Origin: Bacteroidota bacterium
Lineage (GTDB): Bacteria > Bacteroidota > Bacteroidia > AKYH767-A > OLB10
Assembly: GCA_016713525.1 (NCBI GenBank)
Contig: JADJOZ010000020.1
Location: forward strand, 1 to 64,000
DNA: 64,000 nucleotides
Reading direction: 5' to 3'
In this document: piece by piece, positions 29,194 through 37,410 of the stretch
Layout of the letters: the number at the start of each line of letters is the position of its first letter
How positions within the stretch are numbered: position 1 is the stretch's first letter
Notes under the pieces: generated by a model
Database searches by the model: none
What the model saw: only the letters and a program-made list of their open reading frames with translations
Told to the model about the DNA's origin: nothing
Made by a program: the position numbers and the translations under genes

Positions 29194-30575
29194 GTGTCCC
29201 AATTCTAGTTGAAAATTAAGAAGACAATAACTGTTTTCGATTAATTGGTTTCAAATATAATTGAATTCCTTCATAAATGTCAACAAGTTTTTTTGCGTGT
29301 CTAATTTTTTTAAGCCTGGGTTCCAGTTCTAATGCTGCTGCAGCGAGCCATCTACTTCTTTGATTGGAGTTAACCCATCGGTCTACTCTTCCAAAATGTC
29401 TTCTTAAACCGGAATTCAGATTTTCGATACAGTTGGTGGTTGAAAGGCTAATTCTAAGATACTTTATTAATCTGGGGTCTTTTTTTACCGTTGCAATTTT
29501 ATGTAGCGATAGTAATTCTTCAACGCCTTCCAACAACGATTTAGCAGCACTTTCATTTATAATTTTCACTTCTTTTGCCAGTTTGCTAAGAAGTGTCATA
29601 GCCATTTGATATGTTCCGCTTTCCAAAGCTTCATAATAGCTCTCCTTGAACCATTGATGATGTTTTTCAGGAAGATAACTGATCACGTTTTTGAATTTGT
29701 GCCATACGCAACGTTGAATGATCGCTTGTTTTGGAAATGATTCCGATACTGCTTTGTGAATACCCTTGCTCCCATCAATTACCACTAAAAATCCGCTACC
29801 CACTTTAAATCCACGTTCTTTGATTCGCATTAACATTGCTTTTATGGGCCGGTGATTTTCGGTTGCTGCATGTACAAAATCCAAAATTACCTTCTCTCCA
29901 TGGTTTGTTATCCCCAGGGCTATTATCATCATGTCGCCTCCTAATTCAATTCCATCTATCATCATGGCAATGAACTGGCGGTTAGAAAATTTTCTGGCAT
30001 TGAATTCTTCAAGTGCTTGCGAGGTTTGTTCAACAAACCTTTTACTGATGGCTGATTTACTCATGCCAAAAGCTTCGCCGGCCAAATCTATTACTCCTTG
30101 ATAATTCCGGGTGCTTAACCCTTTTAACATACCCTTCATGATTCTTTCCTCTCCTGCCCGATTATCCTGCATTGATGTGTATTCAGGTACATTGAATGTA
30201 CTATCATCTTGGTGGTCAATCAGCCTGGGTACTTTTATTCCGATCTTTTCATCGGCAATACGAACACTCCCTTCATTATAGCCCCACCGGCTATATCGAC
30301 CGCCATGAGGTTTATTCCTATCATATCGAGCTCCTGCCAAACTGTTTTGACATTCCTCCAAAATCTGATTGATAATTAATTGACAAACAGAAAGATGGCT
30401 TTGCAATAGTTCCATCTTGACTTCGACAGGACTTTCTAATAACCAAGTTAGATTTTCTCGCGTAACTTTTGTTTCTTTGGGTTTCATAAGAGGGTGGTTT
30501 TTGAGTTGTTTAATTGTTCGTAAATCAAATATACTCAATTATCACCTTCTTAATTTTCAACTGAATTTAGGACAC
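29194..30575 (-). mobile_element. IS256-family insertion sequence, about 1,382 bp, intact transposase
   Basis: Imperfect terminal inverted repeats of about 30 bp: GTGTCCCAATTCTAGTTGAAAA on the left (first 20 bases GTGTCCCAATTCTAGTTGAA), and on the reverse strand of the right end GTGTCCTAAATTCAGTTGAA, both continuing AATTAAGAAG. One transposase frame fills the element. The flanks (ATTTGAGA left, CATCTTTT right) do not match, so no 8-bp target duplication is visible. This suggests recombination between copies or a flanking deletion after insertion. It lies between two T9SS genes on the same strand. Confidence 0.88.
29216..30538 (-). CDS. IS256-family (mutator-type) transposase
   Basis: A 440-residue full-length transposase. 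DDE residues: Asp in AMMIDGIELGG (about residue 195), Asp in LVVIDGSKGIHKAV (about 255) and Glu in STTNCIENLNSGLRRH (about 373). QRCVWHKFKNVISYLP is the CxxH region of mutator-type enzymes, and the N-terminal EECQNSLAGARYDR and GYNEGSV stretches are also typical. The start could be 30538 or the internal ATG at 30487 (MKPKETKV). No frameshift, so the element may be active. This contrasts with the decayed IS66. Confidence 0.93.
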   Translation of the reverse strand: MSIFDLRTIKQLKNHPLMKPKETKVTRENLTWLLESPVEVKMELLQSHLSVCQLIINQILEECQNSLAGARYDRNKPHGGRYSRWGYNEGSVRIADEKIGIKVPRLIDHQDDSTFNVPEYTSMQDNRAGEERIMKGMLKGLSTRNYQGVIDLAGEAFGMSKSAISKRFVEQTSQALEEFNARKFSNRQFIAMMIDGIELGGDMMIIALGITNHGEKVILDFVHAATENHRPIKAMLMRIKERGFKVGSGFLVVIDGSKGIHKAVSESFPKQAIIQRCVWHKFKNVISYLPEKHHQWFKESYYEALESGTYQMAMTLLSKLAKEVKIINESAAKSLLEGVEELLSLHKIATVKKDPRLIKYLRISLSTTNCIENLNSGLRRHFGRVDRWVNSNQRSRWLAAAALELEPRLKKIRHAKKLVDIYEGIQLYLKPINRKQLLSS

Positions 30576-30656
30576 CATCTTTTCATTTTTAATCAATTTT
30601 AATTAATTTACCGTTAAAATTAAAATAAGGGAATTTTAAACAATTCGAAAAAAGAA

Positions 30657-32155
30657 TTACTTCGTCACTTTCACCACCTTCACCCTACCCTCAATTTTGT
30701 CCCATTTTATCTTGCAAAAATAAATACCATCCGGCAAACCAGGAATTTCAATCTGTTTGTATTGACTCCAGGGGGAAATTACTTCTTCCTTAACCTTATT
30801 ACCAACTACATCAAACAGCTGTAATAATCCGGAACCTTGCTGAACCGGAAAACTTATGGTGAATAGGCCATTGGTCGGGTTAGGGAATAACTTCATCACC
30901 AGGTCCTCAGGTTCCGCTATTCCTACTCCGGTTATGGTATCGCATGGACTACCCGGTATTTTGCCCAGAAAAAATTCGGATGATTGGGAATGGTATTGAA
31001 ATAATAAGCAGGTAGTACGACACTATCCTGAGCAACATCGCATGCCATACCTGCAACATCCGGATTATTGATTCTTCCCATGTATGTGGTGCTCTTTCCG
31101 GTAGTGATGTAAATTTTACCATCAGGGGCTAACTGCGACAAACACAAATAGGCTCCAAGTTGTGGGATACCGGGCTGAGCAAAGGAATCCCAAACTGCTA
31201 CCTCCATTCGCGAGGCCAATATGTTTGCCGATGTTACATCATACTGATAAACTTTAAAAACATTGGACACATACAAAAACTGTGAGTTGGGTGAAAACTC
31301 ACACCCGACATTTCCAGGGTGAAAGGGCAATGTTACATCAGAAACACAATTGCTGAAATCGCCCGTGCAGCGATCAAAATCCATAATGTCTAAGCCATTA
31401 AAATAATAATAATAAGCAAATTTACTTCCATCAGATGAAAATTTTGCCTGACCTGAATCCCATTGCCGAATAGCACCAATGTTTTGACTACTAATAGAAG
31501 CCACACCTTGTGGGGTAATCAATAGTTTATAATACATATTTGTGTTGGCTCTATGACAAATCACCCACCAATCGCGACCATTGGCATGTCTGCATGAGGC
31601 AAGTTTTCCAGTATTGATTGTGTCTGAGATTATAGGAAAATTTTTTGTAACAACAGACCCAAGCCCATTGTTTCCATTCATATCAATAATAGATAAATAC
31701 AACTGATATCCAAAACTGCCAAAAGAAGGATAACTATCCATAGTGTTGTGAAACATGAAATATTCATTCGCACTTCCAGGCTTCTTAAGTATTAAGGCAG
31801 ATTGTGGTAAAAGATGTCCATCAGGAACAAGATTTGAGTAGGCTCCAGGATTAATTCCACTGCCATTTTGCATGGTATCATTCGTGGCATCGGCAATAAA
31901 GACTCCATTGGTATAAAACAATAAATTCCCTTGCGCATCGCTGATATTCGCATGGGTATGCCTGAACTCCATGCCAATAGAATCATAGGTGATAACTGCA
32001 CTCCCACTTATAAAATCAAAGTGACTTATCCCCCACGGAGGAGTTCCAACATCTGAGTCATACCCTAACAACCAAATATTGCTTACTCCCTGCTGCGCAT
32101 ATAGCTCACTACGACATAAAAAACACAAGCACAAAACAATCAAATACTTTTCCAT
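30657..32155 (-). CDS. T9SS-secreted beta-propeller-like protein, one apparent frameshift
   Basis: Signal peptide (MEKYLIVLCLCFLCRSELYAQ), then a repeated-blade body with the features of Bacteroidota WD40/PKD-type surface proteins (IWLLGYDSDVGTPPWG, FYTNGVFIADATND, AKFSSDGSKFAYYYY, CEFSPNSQFLYVSN, LAPDGKIYIT). The frame stops after NFFWAKYRVVHAIP at 30932. One more base in the six-A run at 30969-30974 gives NFFLGKIPGSPCDTITGVG, the usual link, and then the T9SS domain (LFPNPTNGLFTISF, PDGIYFCKIK). The total is about 500 residues. It is paralogous in plan to other choice-of-anchor T9SS proteins and likely cell-surface; its ligand is unknown. Confidence 0.85.
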
Positions 32156-32158
32156 ACA

Positions 32159-32273
32159 TTATCGGATGACTACTAATTTACCTTTAAAATTTTGTCCGTT
32201 TGCACCGGTTAACGAAATAAAATAAACTCCTGGTAATAATTTGGAAGTTGGGATTGTTTGCCGCATGTATTAT
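32159..32273 (-). pseudogene. Remnant of a T9SS C-terminal sorting domain
   Basis: On the reverse strand this reads TIPTSKLLPGVYFISLTGAN followed by GQNFKGKLVVIR and a stop at 32159-32161. That is the last two strands of a type A sorting domain (LPGVYF.....G....KLVV). No matching upstream body exists; sequence to the right is AT-rich and then enters hairpin repeats. It is probably the tail of a gene lost in the same rearrangement that left the dinB fragment. Confidence 0.65.
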
Positions 32274-32399
32274 ATTTCAAAAAAATAAAGATAATCAAAA
32301 ATATCGATTACATTAATTTGTCAGACAACCTTAGACTATTATATTGGAGAATAGCGAATTAATTTTCATCGATGAATATCCCCAATGATCATCAATGAC

Positions 32400-32483
32400 C
32401 CAATGACGCAGATTTAGCTGTCAATGACATTTCTTTAATGACGCGGTTTTGCCGCTAATGACCTAATGACACGGCTCCGCCGT
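32400..32483. repeat. Short hairpin repeats with AATGAC linkers (array B, copy 2)
   Basis: Small inverted repeats separated by AATGAC or CTAATGAC linkers: GCAGATTTAGCTGT (32408-32421, imperfect), GCGGTTTTGCCGC (32443-32455, with a T-G wobble) and ACGGCTCCGCCGT (32471-32483). The last has A-T in place of the G-C end pair seen at 36121, so pairing is kept. It abuts the 3' end of the dinB fragment. The same family lies upstream of full-length dinB at 36100-36205. Confidence 0.8.
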
Positions 32484-32748
32484 TAATGACATTTTTTCTC
32501 ACTCCCCACCGCCCTGATTACCGCTTTAGCTCTATATCTGTTTTTAAGCCGGTCAACTGCCTGATACAGGTTCGCCATTTGGTTAGAGTCCTCGAATAAA
32601 TTAATTTGCGGGTGGCCAGCGACGAGGTATCTGAAACGGATGCCGACGAGGCAGATGAGTATTCTTCGTTCATACAATTTTTTGAAGAGTTCACATGCGT
32701 TGAGGGCGTATATAAAGATGTTTTTGTGATTGATACGTGTTCATATTA
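32483..32748 (-). pseudogene. dinB: Fragment of dinB (DNA polymerase IV), C-terminal end only
   Basis: On the reverse strand, CELFKKLYERRILICLVGIR, then GHPQINLFEDSNQMANLYQA and VDRLKNRYRAKAVIRAVG align with the end of the full-length DinB encoded at 34873-36011 (ELFKKLYERRMLIRLVGIR and so on). Roughly 80 residues remain, including the QINLF clamp-binding motif. The divergence between copies (several substitutions) means it is not a recent duplication. It lies between dnaE and dinB, and is probably debris of an ancestral or second dinB-dnaE operon. Confidence 0.85.
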
Positions 32749-33032
32749 ATGATTTCAATAAAATCACTCGCAAAGAGGCTTAGGTAGAATAAGATATAAG
32801 TTAATTGAAAAAGAAAAAGCATATTTATGAACATTTTTGGCAATTCAAAAATCTTCACTAATATTGTATATTAACTAGTAAAAAAGTCGATCTGCTACCC
32901 CCTGGCAAATTATTTGGCTTTATAAAATTACTATATTTAAGATCTCCATAAAGCGATTTTACTGCAAAAAGGTTAAATAGCGGAAATTCATAAAATTGAA
33001 AATCAATTTATTAGAACCTAACCACTGCTTCT
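32749..33032. other. AT-rich intergenic region before the T9SS gene at 33033
   Basis: No coding signal. TTTGGCTTTATAAAATTAC followed by TATATTTA (about 32914-32939) resembles a -33/-7 pair with one mismatch in the -7 box and a 15-bp gap. It could drive the gene at 33033, but I consider it weak. Confidence 0.35.
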
Positions 33033-34451
33033 ATGAAATACAAATTAATTATGTTAATTCTCCCTATTTTTTGTTCTCAAATATCAGCCCAGATCACTTT
33101 TGAAAAGGTAATTGATACTCTGGGAAGCACCACAGCCACTTGTATTCGGGAAACATTGGACGGTGGTTATGTGTTTTGTGGCAATAGTAATTTTAATGGA
33201 AATGATCTCCAAGTTATAAAATTGGACTCAATGGCTAATATTCAATGGGCAAAGGTTTATACCGGACCTGCTATAGAATTTGCCACAGAAATAGAGCAAT
33301 TAGCTGACAGTACTTATATTGTGAACGGGACTTATAATGCTGGAAATAATTGCAAAAGCTGGTTAATTGCATTAAACACGTCAGGTGATAGTTTATGGTC
33401 ACAGCTTTTTTCAGCTGGACCAGGTTCTACGAATGTGGATTATAACAATAGTATGGCTGTGATAAATAACAGCCTAGTTGGACTTACAGGTTTTTATAGT
33501 CCTGTACCACTAACTCATACCAAGGGTTATTTTTTTTCAATAATTGGAAATGGAATTCAGCTTTCAAGCAGAATATATGACTTTTCTCTTTTCGGAACCG
33601 AACCGAGAGCTATTGCTACCACATCAAATAGTGAATACCTGATTACTGGGGGAGTTGGAACCAGCCCTTCATCTACTGATATGTTTCTGATGCGAACAAC
33701 AACTTTTGGAGATACTTTATGGTATAAAACCTTCAATTTTTCCTATCAGGAAAGTGGAATTGATGTAATAGAAACTTCAGATAATGGAATATTAATTTCT
33801 GGTTTTATTATTAATCCTGCAACTTCTAACAGTAATATTTGCCTGATTAAAACAGATGCAATTGGAGATACTCTATGGACAAAAGTTTTTGATCACAATA
33901 ATGAACAATTGATATACTCAATTCAGGAAACACAGAATGGGGACTTTATTTTGACAGGGAAAATTACCGGTGGGATACCTGTTGACGGAAATGTATTTCT
34001 TATGAAAATCAACAGTTCCGGTGATTCTTTATGGACTAAACAATTTGGTGGCACAAGTGATGATATGGGTTATTCTGTACAAGCTCTGAGTGATGGAGGA
34101 TATATTTTGTCAGGATATTCTGGAAGTTTTGGAACCGTAGGTGCTTATATTATAAAAACTGATAGTTCTGGAAACATTTATACTGGCCATAGTGAACTGA
34201 CGCAGCAAAATTCCCAATTTTCTGTTTTTCCCAACCCTGCCAAAAATAATCTTTTTATCAAGTCATCATCTGTATTGGAAGAAAATTTTCTGTTTGAGAT
34301 TTTTGACTTTCAAAGAAATTTAATTTATAAAAATATTTTTTATGGGGAATTTAATTCAATCAATATAGAAGATCTTTCATCTGCAGTTTATTATTGTAAA
34401 TTAAATTATAAAAGTAGTGTATCATTTTTAAAGTTAGTTATCATTGATTAG
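33033..34451 (+). CDS. T9SS-secreted beta-propeller-like protein
   Basis: A 472-residue protein with a signal peptide (KYKLIMLILPIFCSQISAQ), about six repeats of the form D.GYV..G......D...IK.D..G...W.K.(F/Y)GG (for example TLDGGYVFCGNSNFNGND, KIDS-like INSSGDSLWTKQFGGTSDD), and a T9SS type A domain (SVFPNPAKNNLFIKSS, SSAVYYCKLN). This is the common repeat of Bacteroidota surface propellers in which each blade reports 'delayed' tracking text in annotations. Single gene. Ligand unknown. The frame is intact. Confidence 0.85.
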   Translation: MKYKLIMLILPIFCSQISAQITFEKVIDTLGSTTATCIRETLDGGYVFCGNSNFNGNDLQVIKLDSMANIQWAKVYTGPAIEFATEIEQLADSTYIVNGTYNAGNNCKSWLIALNTSGDSLWSQLFSAGPGSTNVDYNNSMAVINNSLVGLTGFYSPVPLTHTKGYFFSIIGNGIQLSSRIYDFSLFGTEPRAIATTSNSEYLITGGVGTSPSSTDMFLMRTTTFGDTLWYKTFNFSYQESGIDVIETSDNGILISGFIINPATSNSNICLIKTDAIGDTLWTKVFDHNNEQLIYSIQETQNGDFILTGKITGGIPVDGNVFLMKINSSGDSLWTKQFGGTSDDMGYSVQALSDGGYILSGYSGSFGTVGAYIIKTDSSGNIYTGHSELTQQNSQFSVFPNPAKNNLFIKSSSVLEENFLFEIFDFQRNLIYKNIFYGEFNSINIEDLSSAVYYCKLNYKSSVSFLKLVIID

Positions 34452-34635
34452 AATTAAACATTAAATATATTAACCATTTTTTATGGCTAGATTAATTCAT
34501 AAAATATTTAGCTAAGTAAATTGCAGATAGGCTCATTCAGAGTATTGCCTATTTGCGTTAAGTTGAGTATTCATATTTCAACTATTTATTATTAATCCTA
34601 TATAAGTGCTCTAATATTCCAAAACTATTTTTATC

Positions 34636-34813
34636 ATGAAAAAAACTATTGATTAATCTTGTTATTTTATCATTGTACCTTTTGGCTGAATCGTACTCAA
34701 ACACTCACTGCAAAATATGATTTAGTAGAATTGTATCTTTCAGAAATTGATTTTGAAGCCTTCGAAAGCATATTAGATTCTTTACCTGAAAATTTCAACT
34801 TCAGTGTCGCATA
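34636..34813 (+). pseudogene. Possible broken N-terminal fragment of a secreted protein
   Basis: ATGAAAAAAACTATTG begins a signal peptide if one A is dropped: KKLLINLVILSLYLLAESYS. A second frame change gives QTLTAKYDLVELYLSEIDFE, then AFESILDSLPENFNFSVA and a stop at about 34813. Two indels in under 200 bp and no downstream body suggest a remnant. The remaining intergenic bases (34452-34872) hold nothing else that I recognise. Confidence 0.4.
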
Positions 34814-34872
34814 AATAATGCCATCAAATTTTCGGATATCCAATATTTGCTTCGGAGGGCAATGCCTGGTAT

Positions 34873-36011
34873 TTATTTTATCCCCACTCCCCTTATCACT
34901 GCACCTTCTCCATATCTGTTTTTAAGTCTATCAATCGCCTGATACAAATTCACCATCTCGGTACTATCCTCGAACAAATTAATTTGCGGGTGTCCTTGTA
35001 CGAGGTGACTTAACCGTATTCCCACCAGTCGGATGAGCATTCTGCGTTCATACAATTTTTTAAAGAGTTCGCGGGCACGGGCAATGAGGACATGATCGGA
35101 GGCTGTATAGGGAATGCGGGCCTGCATGGTGTGGGTATCGAAATTAGAGTATCGTATTTTTACGGTGATACAGGAGGTGAGTCGTGTTTGCTTACGCAGA
35201 TCGTAGGTCAGTCCCTCCACCACGGTCACCAGGAGCTCATTAATTTTCACAATACCCATTGTATCTTTTCAAAGGTTCGTTCGGTGCTGATCGATTTCCG
35301 TTCGGTATAAGGCACTACGGGGGCGTTATCGATTCCATTTGCTTTTTCCCAGATACTTCGGCCATTTTCGCCCAGCACCCGAATCATCATTTCAACGGGC
35401 ATCGCGCCAAGCGTTTCAATAATGGCCACTCCCATATTCCGAAGCAGGTGATACGATTTTTGTCCCAGCATCGGAATTTTACTGATGGAAAGGGGATTAA
35501 GAAAAGGCTTTACCCGCTCCTGCTCCACCTCTAATTGTCCCGATGGCTTGGCTTCATTGGTAGCGATTTTCGAAACCGTTTTATTCGGCGACATCCCGAA
35601 TGATATGGGCAATCCGGTTTCTCTGATAATCCGCTGCCGCAATTCGGATGTCCACTTCAACGATCCATGAAAACGATCCATACCTGTGATATCAATGTAA
35701 TGCTCATCGATACTCGCTTTTTCGTACAAAGGCGCATCTTCATCAATAATATCGGTCACCATATTCGAGTACTTGCTGTAAACTTCCATATCGCCACGCA
35801 CTATAATGGCATCGGGACAAAGCATTTTGGCCATCCGCATGGGCATGGCAGAACTCACTCCGTACTTACGTGCTTCATAGCTGCAGCTCGAGACTACGGC
35901 ACGATCGGAATTCCCGCCAATAAGAATGGGCTTCCCGATAAGGGAACTGTTCTGTAACCGCTCTACAGAAACAAAGAAAGAATCGAGATCGAGGTGGACG
36001 ATGTGACGCAA
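34873..36011 (-). CDS. dinB: DNA polymerase IV (DinB, Y-family), one apparent frameshift
   Basis: Translesion polymerase. Catalytic carboxylates are visible in VHLDLDSFFVSVE (residue 8 region) and EKASIDEHYIDITG (Asp-Glu near residue 104). SYEARKYGVSSAMP, FGMSPNKTVSKIA and PMLGQKSYHLLRNMG (thumb helix-hairpin-helix) follow. The C-terminal little-finger domain lies in the second frame, with a QINLF clamp-binding motif. The frames join at a four-T run at 35266-35269 (AAAA in the coding strand); five give TFEKDTMGIVKINELL. The start is a TTG at 36009-36011, four bases after a heptanucleotide repeat and without a visible Shine-Dalgarno. Divergent from the LexA-like gene and likely under its control. 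Confidence 0.92.
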
Positions 36012-36014
36012 GGG

Positions 36015-36075
36015 GGATTAAGAATTAAGGATTAAGAATTAAGGATTAAGAATTAAGGATTAAGGATTAAGGATT
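36015..36075. repeat. Heptanucleotide microsatellite (GRATTAA)n at the dinB 5' end
   Basis: About eight and a half units alternating GGATTAA and GAATTAA, directly upstream of the dinB TTG start. The same heptamer, in reverse orientation (CTTAATY)n, is built into repeat array A at 21858-22220 and 24825-24860, there too next to a T/A run. In this position it forms the dinB leader, so unit-number changes could alter expression. Confidence 0.85.
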
Positions 36076-36099
36076 TTTTATTCATCGAACTTATTCCGT

Positions 36100-36205
36100 A
36101 TGACCAATGACCTAATGACAGCGGCTTTGCCGCCAATGACCTAATGACGCAGCTTTAGCTGCTAATGACAGCGGCTTTGCCGCAAATGACGCGGCTTTGC
36201 CGCTA
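36100..36205. repeat. Short hairpin repeats with AATGAC linkers (array B, copy 1)
   Basis: Four inverted repeats: GCGGCTTTGCCGC at 36121-36133, GCAGCTTTAGCTGC at 36149-36162, and GCGGCTTTGCCGC again at 36171-36183 and 36191-36203. They are separated by AATGAC or AATGACCTAATGAC. The second has A and T in place of G and C at the middle stem pair, a compensatory change. It lies between dinB and its operators. Related to 32400-32483. Confidence 0.88.
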
Positions 36206-36290
36206 ATTTGGAAGTTTGCGTCGGAGATCCGGATAATGGACGGAAGGACGATTTTACGCCTGTCCGGTGCCATAGGTGCAATTTGTTTCA

Positions 36291-36329
36291 TGATATTATT
36301 ACAATCAATTTTGAGATTACAATATAATC
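36291..36329. promoter_or_regulatory. Double palindromic operator between dinB and the LexA-like gene
   Basis: Site 1 is TGATATTATTACAATCA (36291-36307). Site 2 is GATTACAATATAATC (36315-36329), with GATTA/TAATC arms around a 5-bp centre. Centres are 23 bp apart. Site 2 fills the gap between the -33 and -7 elements of the lexA-like promoter, the expected place for an autorepressor. The same pair lies before dnaE at 28022-28060: site 1 matches in 14 of 17 bases, site 2 in 13 of 15. Confidence 0.75.
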
Positions 36330-36339
36330 ATTATATTTG
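36310..36339 (+). promoter_or_regulatory. Promoter of the LexA-like repressor gene
   Basis: TTTG at 36310-36313, an 18-bp gap, then TATATTTG at 36332-36339, an exact match to the Bacteroidota -33/-7 consensus. The start codon is 58 bp further on. Operator site 2 lies inside the gap, so repressor binding would block sigma-factor access. Confidence 0.75.
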
Positions 36340-36397
36340 CATCGTCAAGTAAAATCGATAAAAAATAAGTGAACTAACAGATAATCAACTCAAAAAA

Positions 36398-37210
36398 ATG
36401 TACTTCTCACAAAACATCAAACTGCTCCGCAAGCGGAGAAACCGGACACAGGACGTGGTTTCGGGAGAATTAGGGTTTAGTCGTTCCACCCTGAACAGTT
36501 ACGAAAACGGCATTGTGATTAATCCCACACTGGAGGCACTGGTGTCATTCTCGAAGTATTTCCGGGTATCAATCGACACTATGATAAAGGTGAACCTTGC
36601 TCAGTTATCGGAAAGTCAGCTATCGGAAATCGAAAAAGGGTACGATGTATACATGACAGGAGGCAAACTGAGGGTTTTAGCAACTACTATCGACAGTCTG
36701 AACCGCGAAAATATCGAAGTAGTTCCGCTCAAGGCAAAGGCAGGTTATACCGCAGGATATAACGATCCGCAGTATATAAGTGCCCTTCCCACCTTCCAGC
36801 TTCCATTCCTATCCTCTGAACGCAACTACAGAGCCTTTCAGATCGATGGCGATTCTATGTTGCCCATTCAGCATGGGTCATGGATCATAGCCGAATTTGT
36901 ACAGGACTGGCGTGATGTAAAAGATGGCAGCGCTTATATTGTGGTTACCAAAGACGAAGGCATAGTTTTTAAAATTGTGTACAATCAAACACGCAAACAG
37001 AAAAACTTCCTGCTACGTTCGCTGAATACATCCTATGAACCATTTGAAGTTCCGGTGAATGAAGTAATCGAAATCTGGAAATTTATCAACTTTATAAGTA
37101 GTGAATTACCGGAACCGGAATCCACTCAGGAGCAACTGAGTAAAATGGTCATGCAGTTGCAAAGTGATATATCAGAAATAAAAGCAAGCGCCGGCGGGAA
37201 AAAACGCTGA
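36398..37210 (+). CDS. LexA-like repressor (XRE helix-turn-helix plus S24 self-cleavage domain)
   Basis: A 270-residue protein. The N-terminal XRE domain (residues about 5-60: NIKLLRKRRNRTQDVVSGEL, FSRSTLNSYENG) replaces the winged helix of classic LexA. The S24 domain holds a likely cleavage site at Ala-Gly in KAKAGYTAGY (about residue 113), the nucleophile Ser in QIDGDSMLPIQHG (about 151) and Lys in GIVFKIVYN (about 190). A short coiled tail follows. Proteins of this kind are RecA*-induced self-cleaving repressors. Divergent from dinB, with operators overlapping its own promoter, so it likely controls dinB, dnaE and itself. Composition seems richer in G+C than neighbouring T9SS genes. Confidence 0.88.
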   Translation: MYFSQNIKLLRKRRNRTQDVVSGELGFSRSTLNSYENGIVINPTLEALVSFSKYFRVSIDTMIKVNLAQLSESQLSEIEKGYDVYMTGGKLRVLATTIDSLNRENIEVVPLKAKAGYTAGYNDPQYISALPTFQLPFLSSERNYRAFQIDGDSMLPIQHGSWIIAEFVQDWRDVKDGSAYIVVTKDEGIVFKIVYNQTRKQKNFLLRSLNTSYEPFEVPVNEVIEIWKFINFISSELPEPESTQEQLSKMVMQLQSDISEIKASAGGKKR

Positions 37211-37410
37211 TTGCTACTGGTAAATTAAGTCATAGAGAAGAAGTATTAAAGATACCTTCGCTGCATCAGTATCAGGTGCAGAACCCGATTACCATTCCTG
37301 AAATGGTGAATATTGCCTCTTAAATTTGATATTTCATCGCAAATGACTATTATTGTACTGGCGGCGATTTCCGGACATGGAATGTAAAAAAGTCCGCTGT
37401 TTCCGGCATC
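37211..37410. other. Intergenic segment with a short orphan open stretch
   Basis: After the repressor stop, one frame stays open to 37323 (GKLSHREEVLKIPSLHQYQV, QNPITIPEMVNIAS). This could be the tail of a lost gene or chance. I do not recognise it. No terminator or promoter box is evident. Confidence 0.3.

Noticed and set aside
36100..36205. Hairpin repeats as intrinsic terminators
   Set aside because: The stems are only five pairs, are followed by AATGAC and not a T run, and lie upstream of dinB, not downstream of a gene.
37207..37323. Short open stretch after the LexA-like gene as a real small gene
   Set aside because: No start codon in a good position, no recognisable family, and length close to chance expectation.
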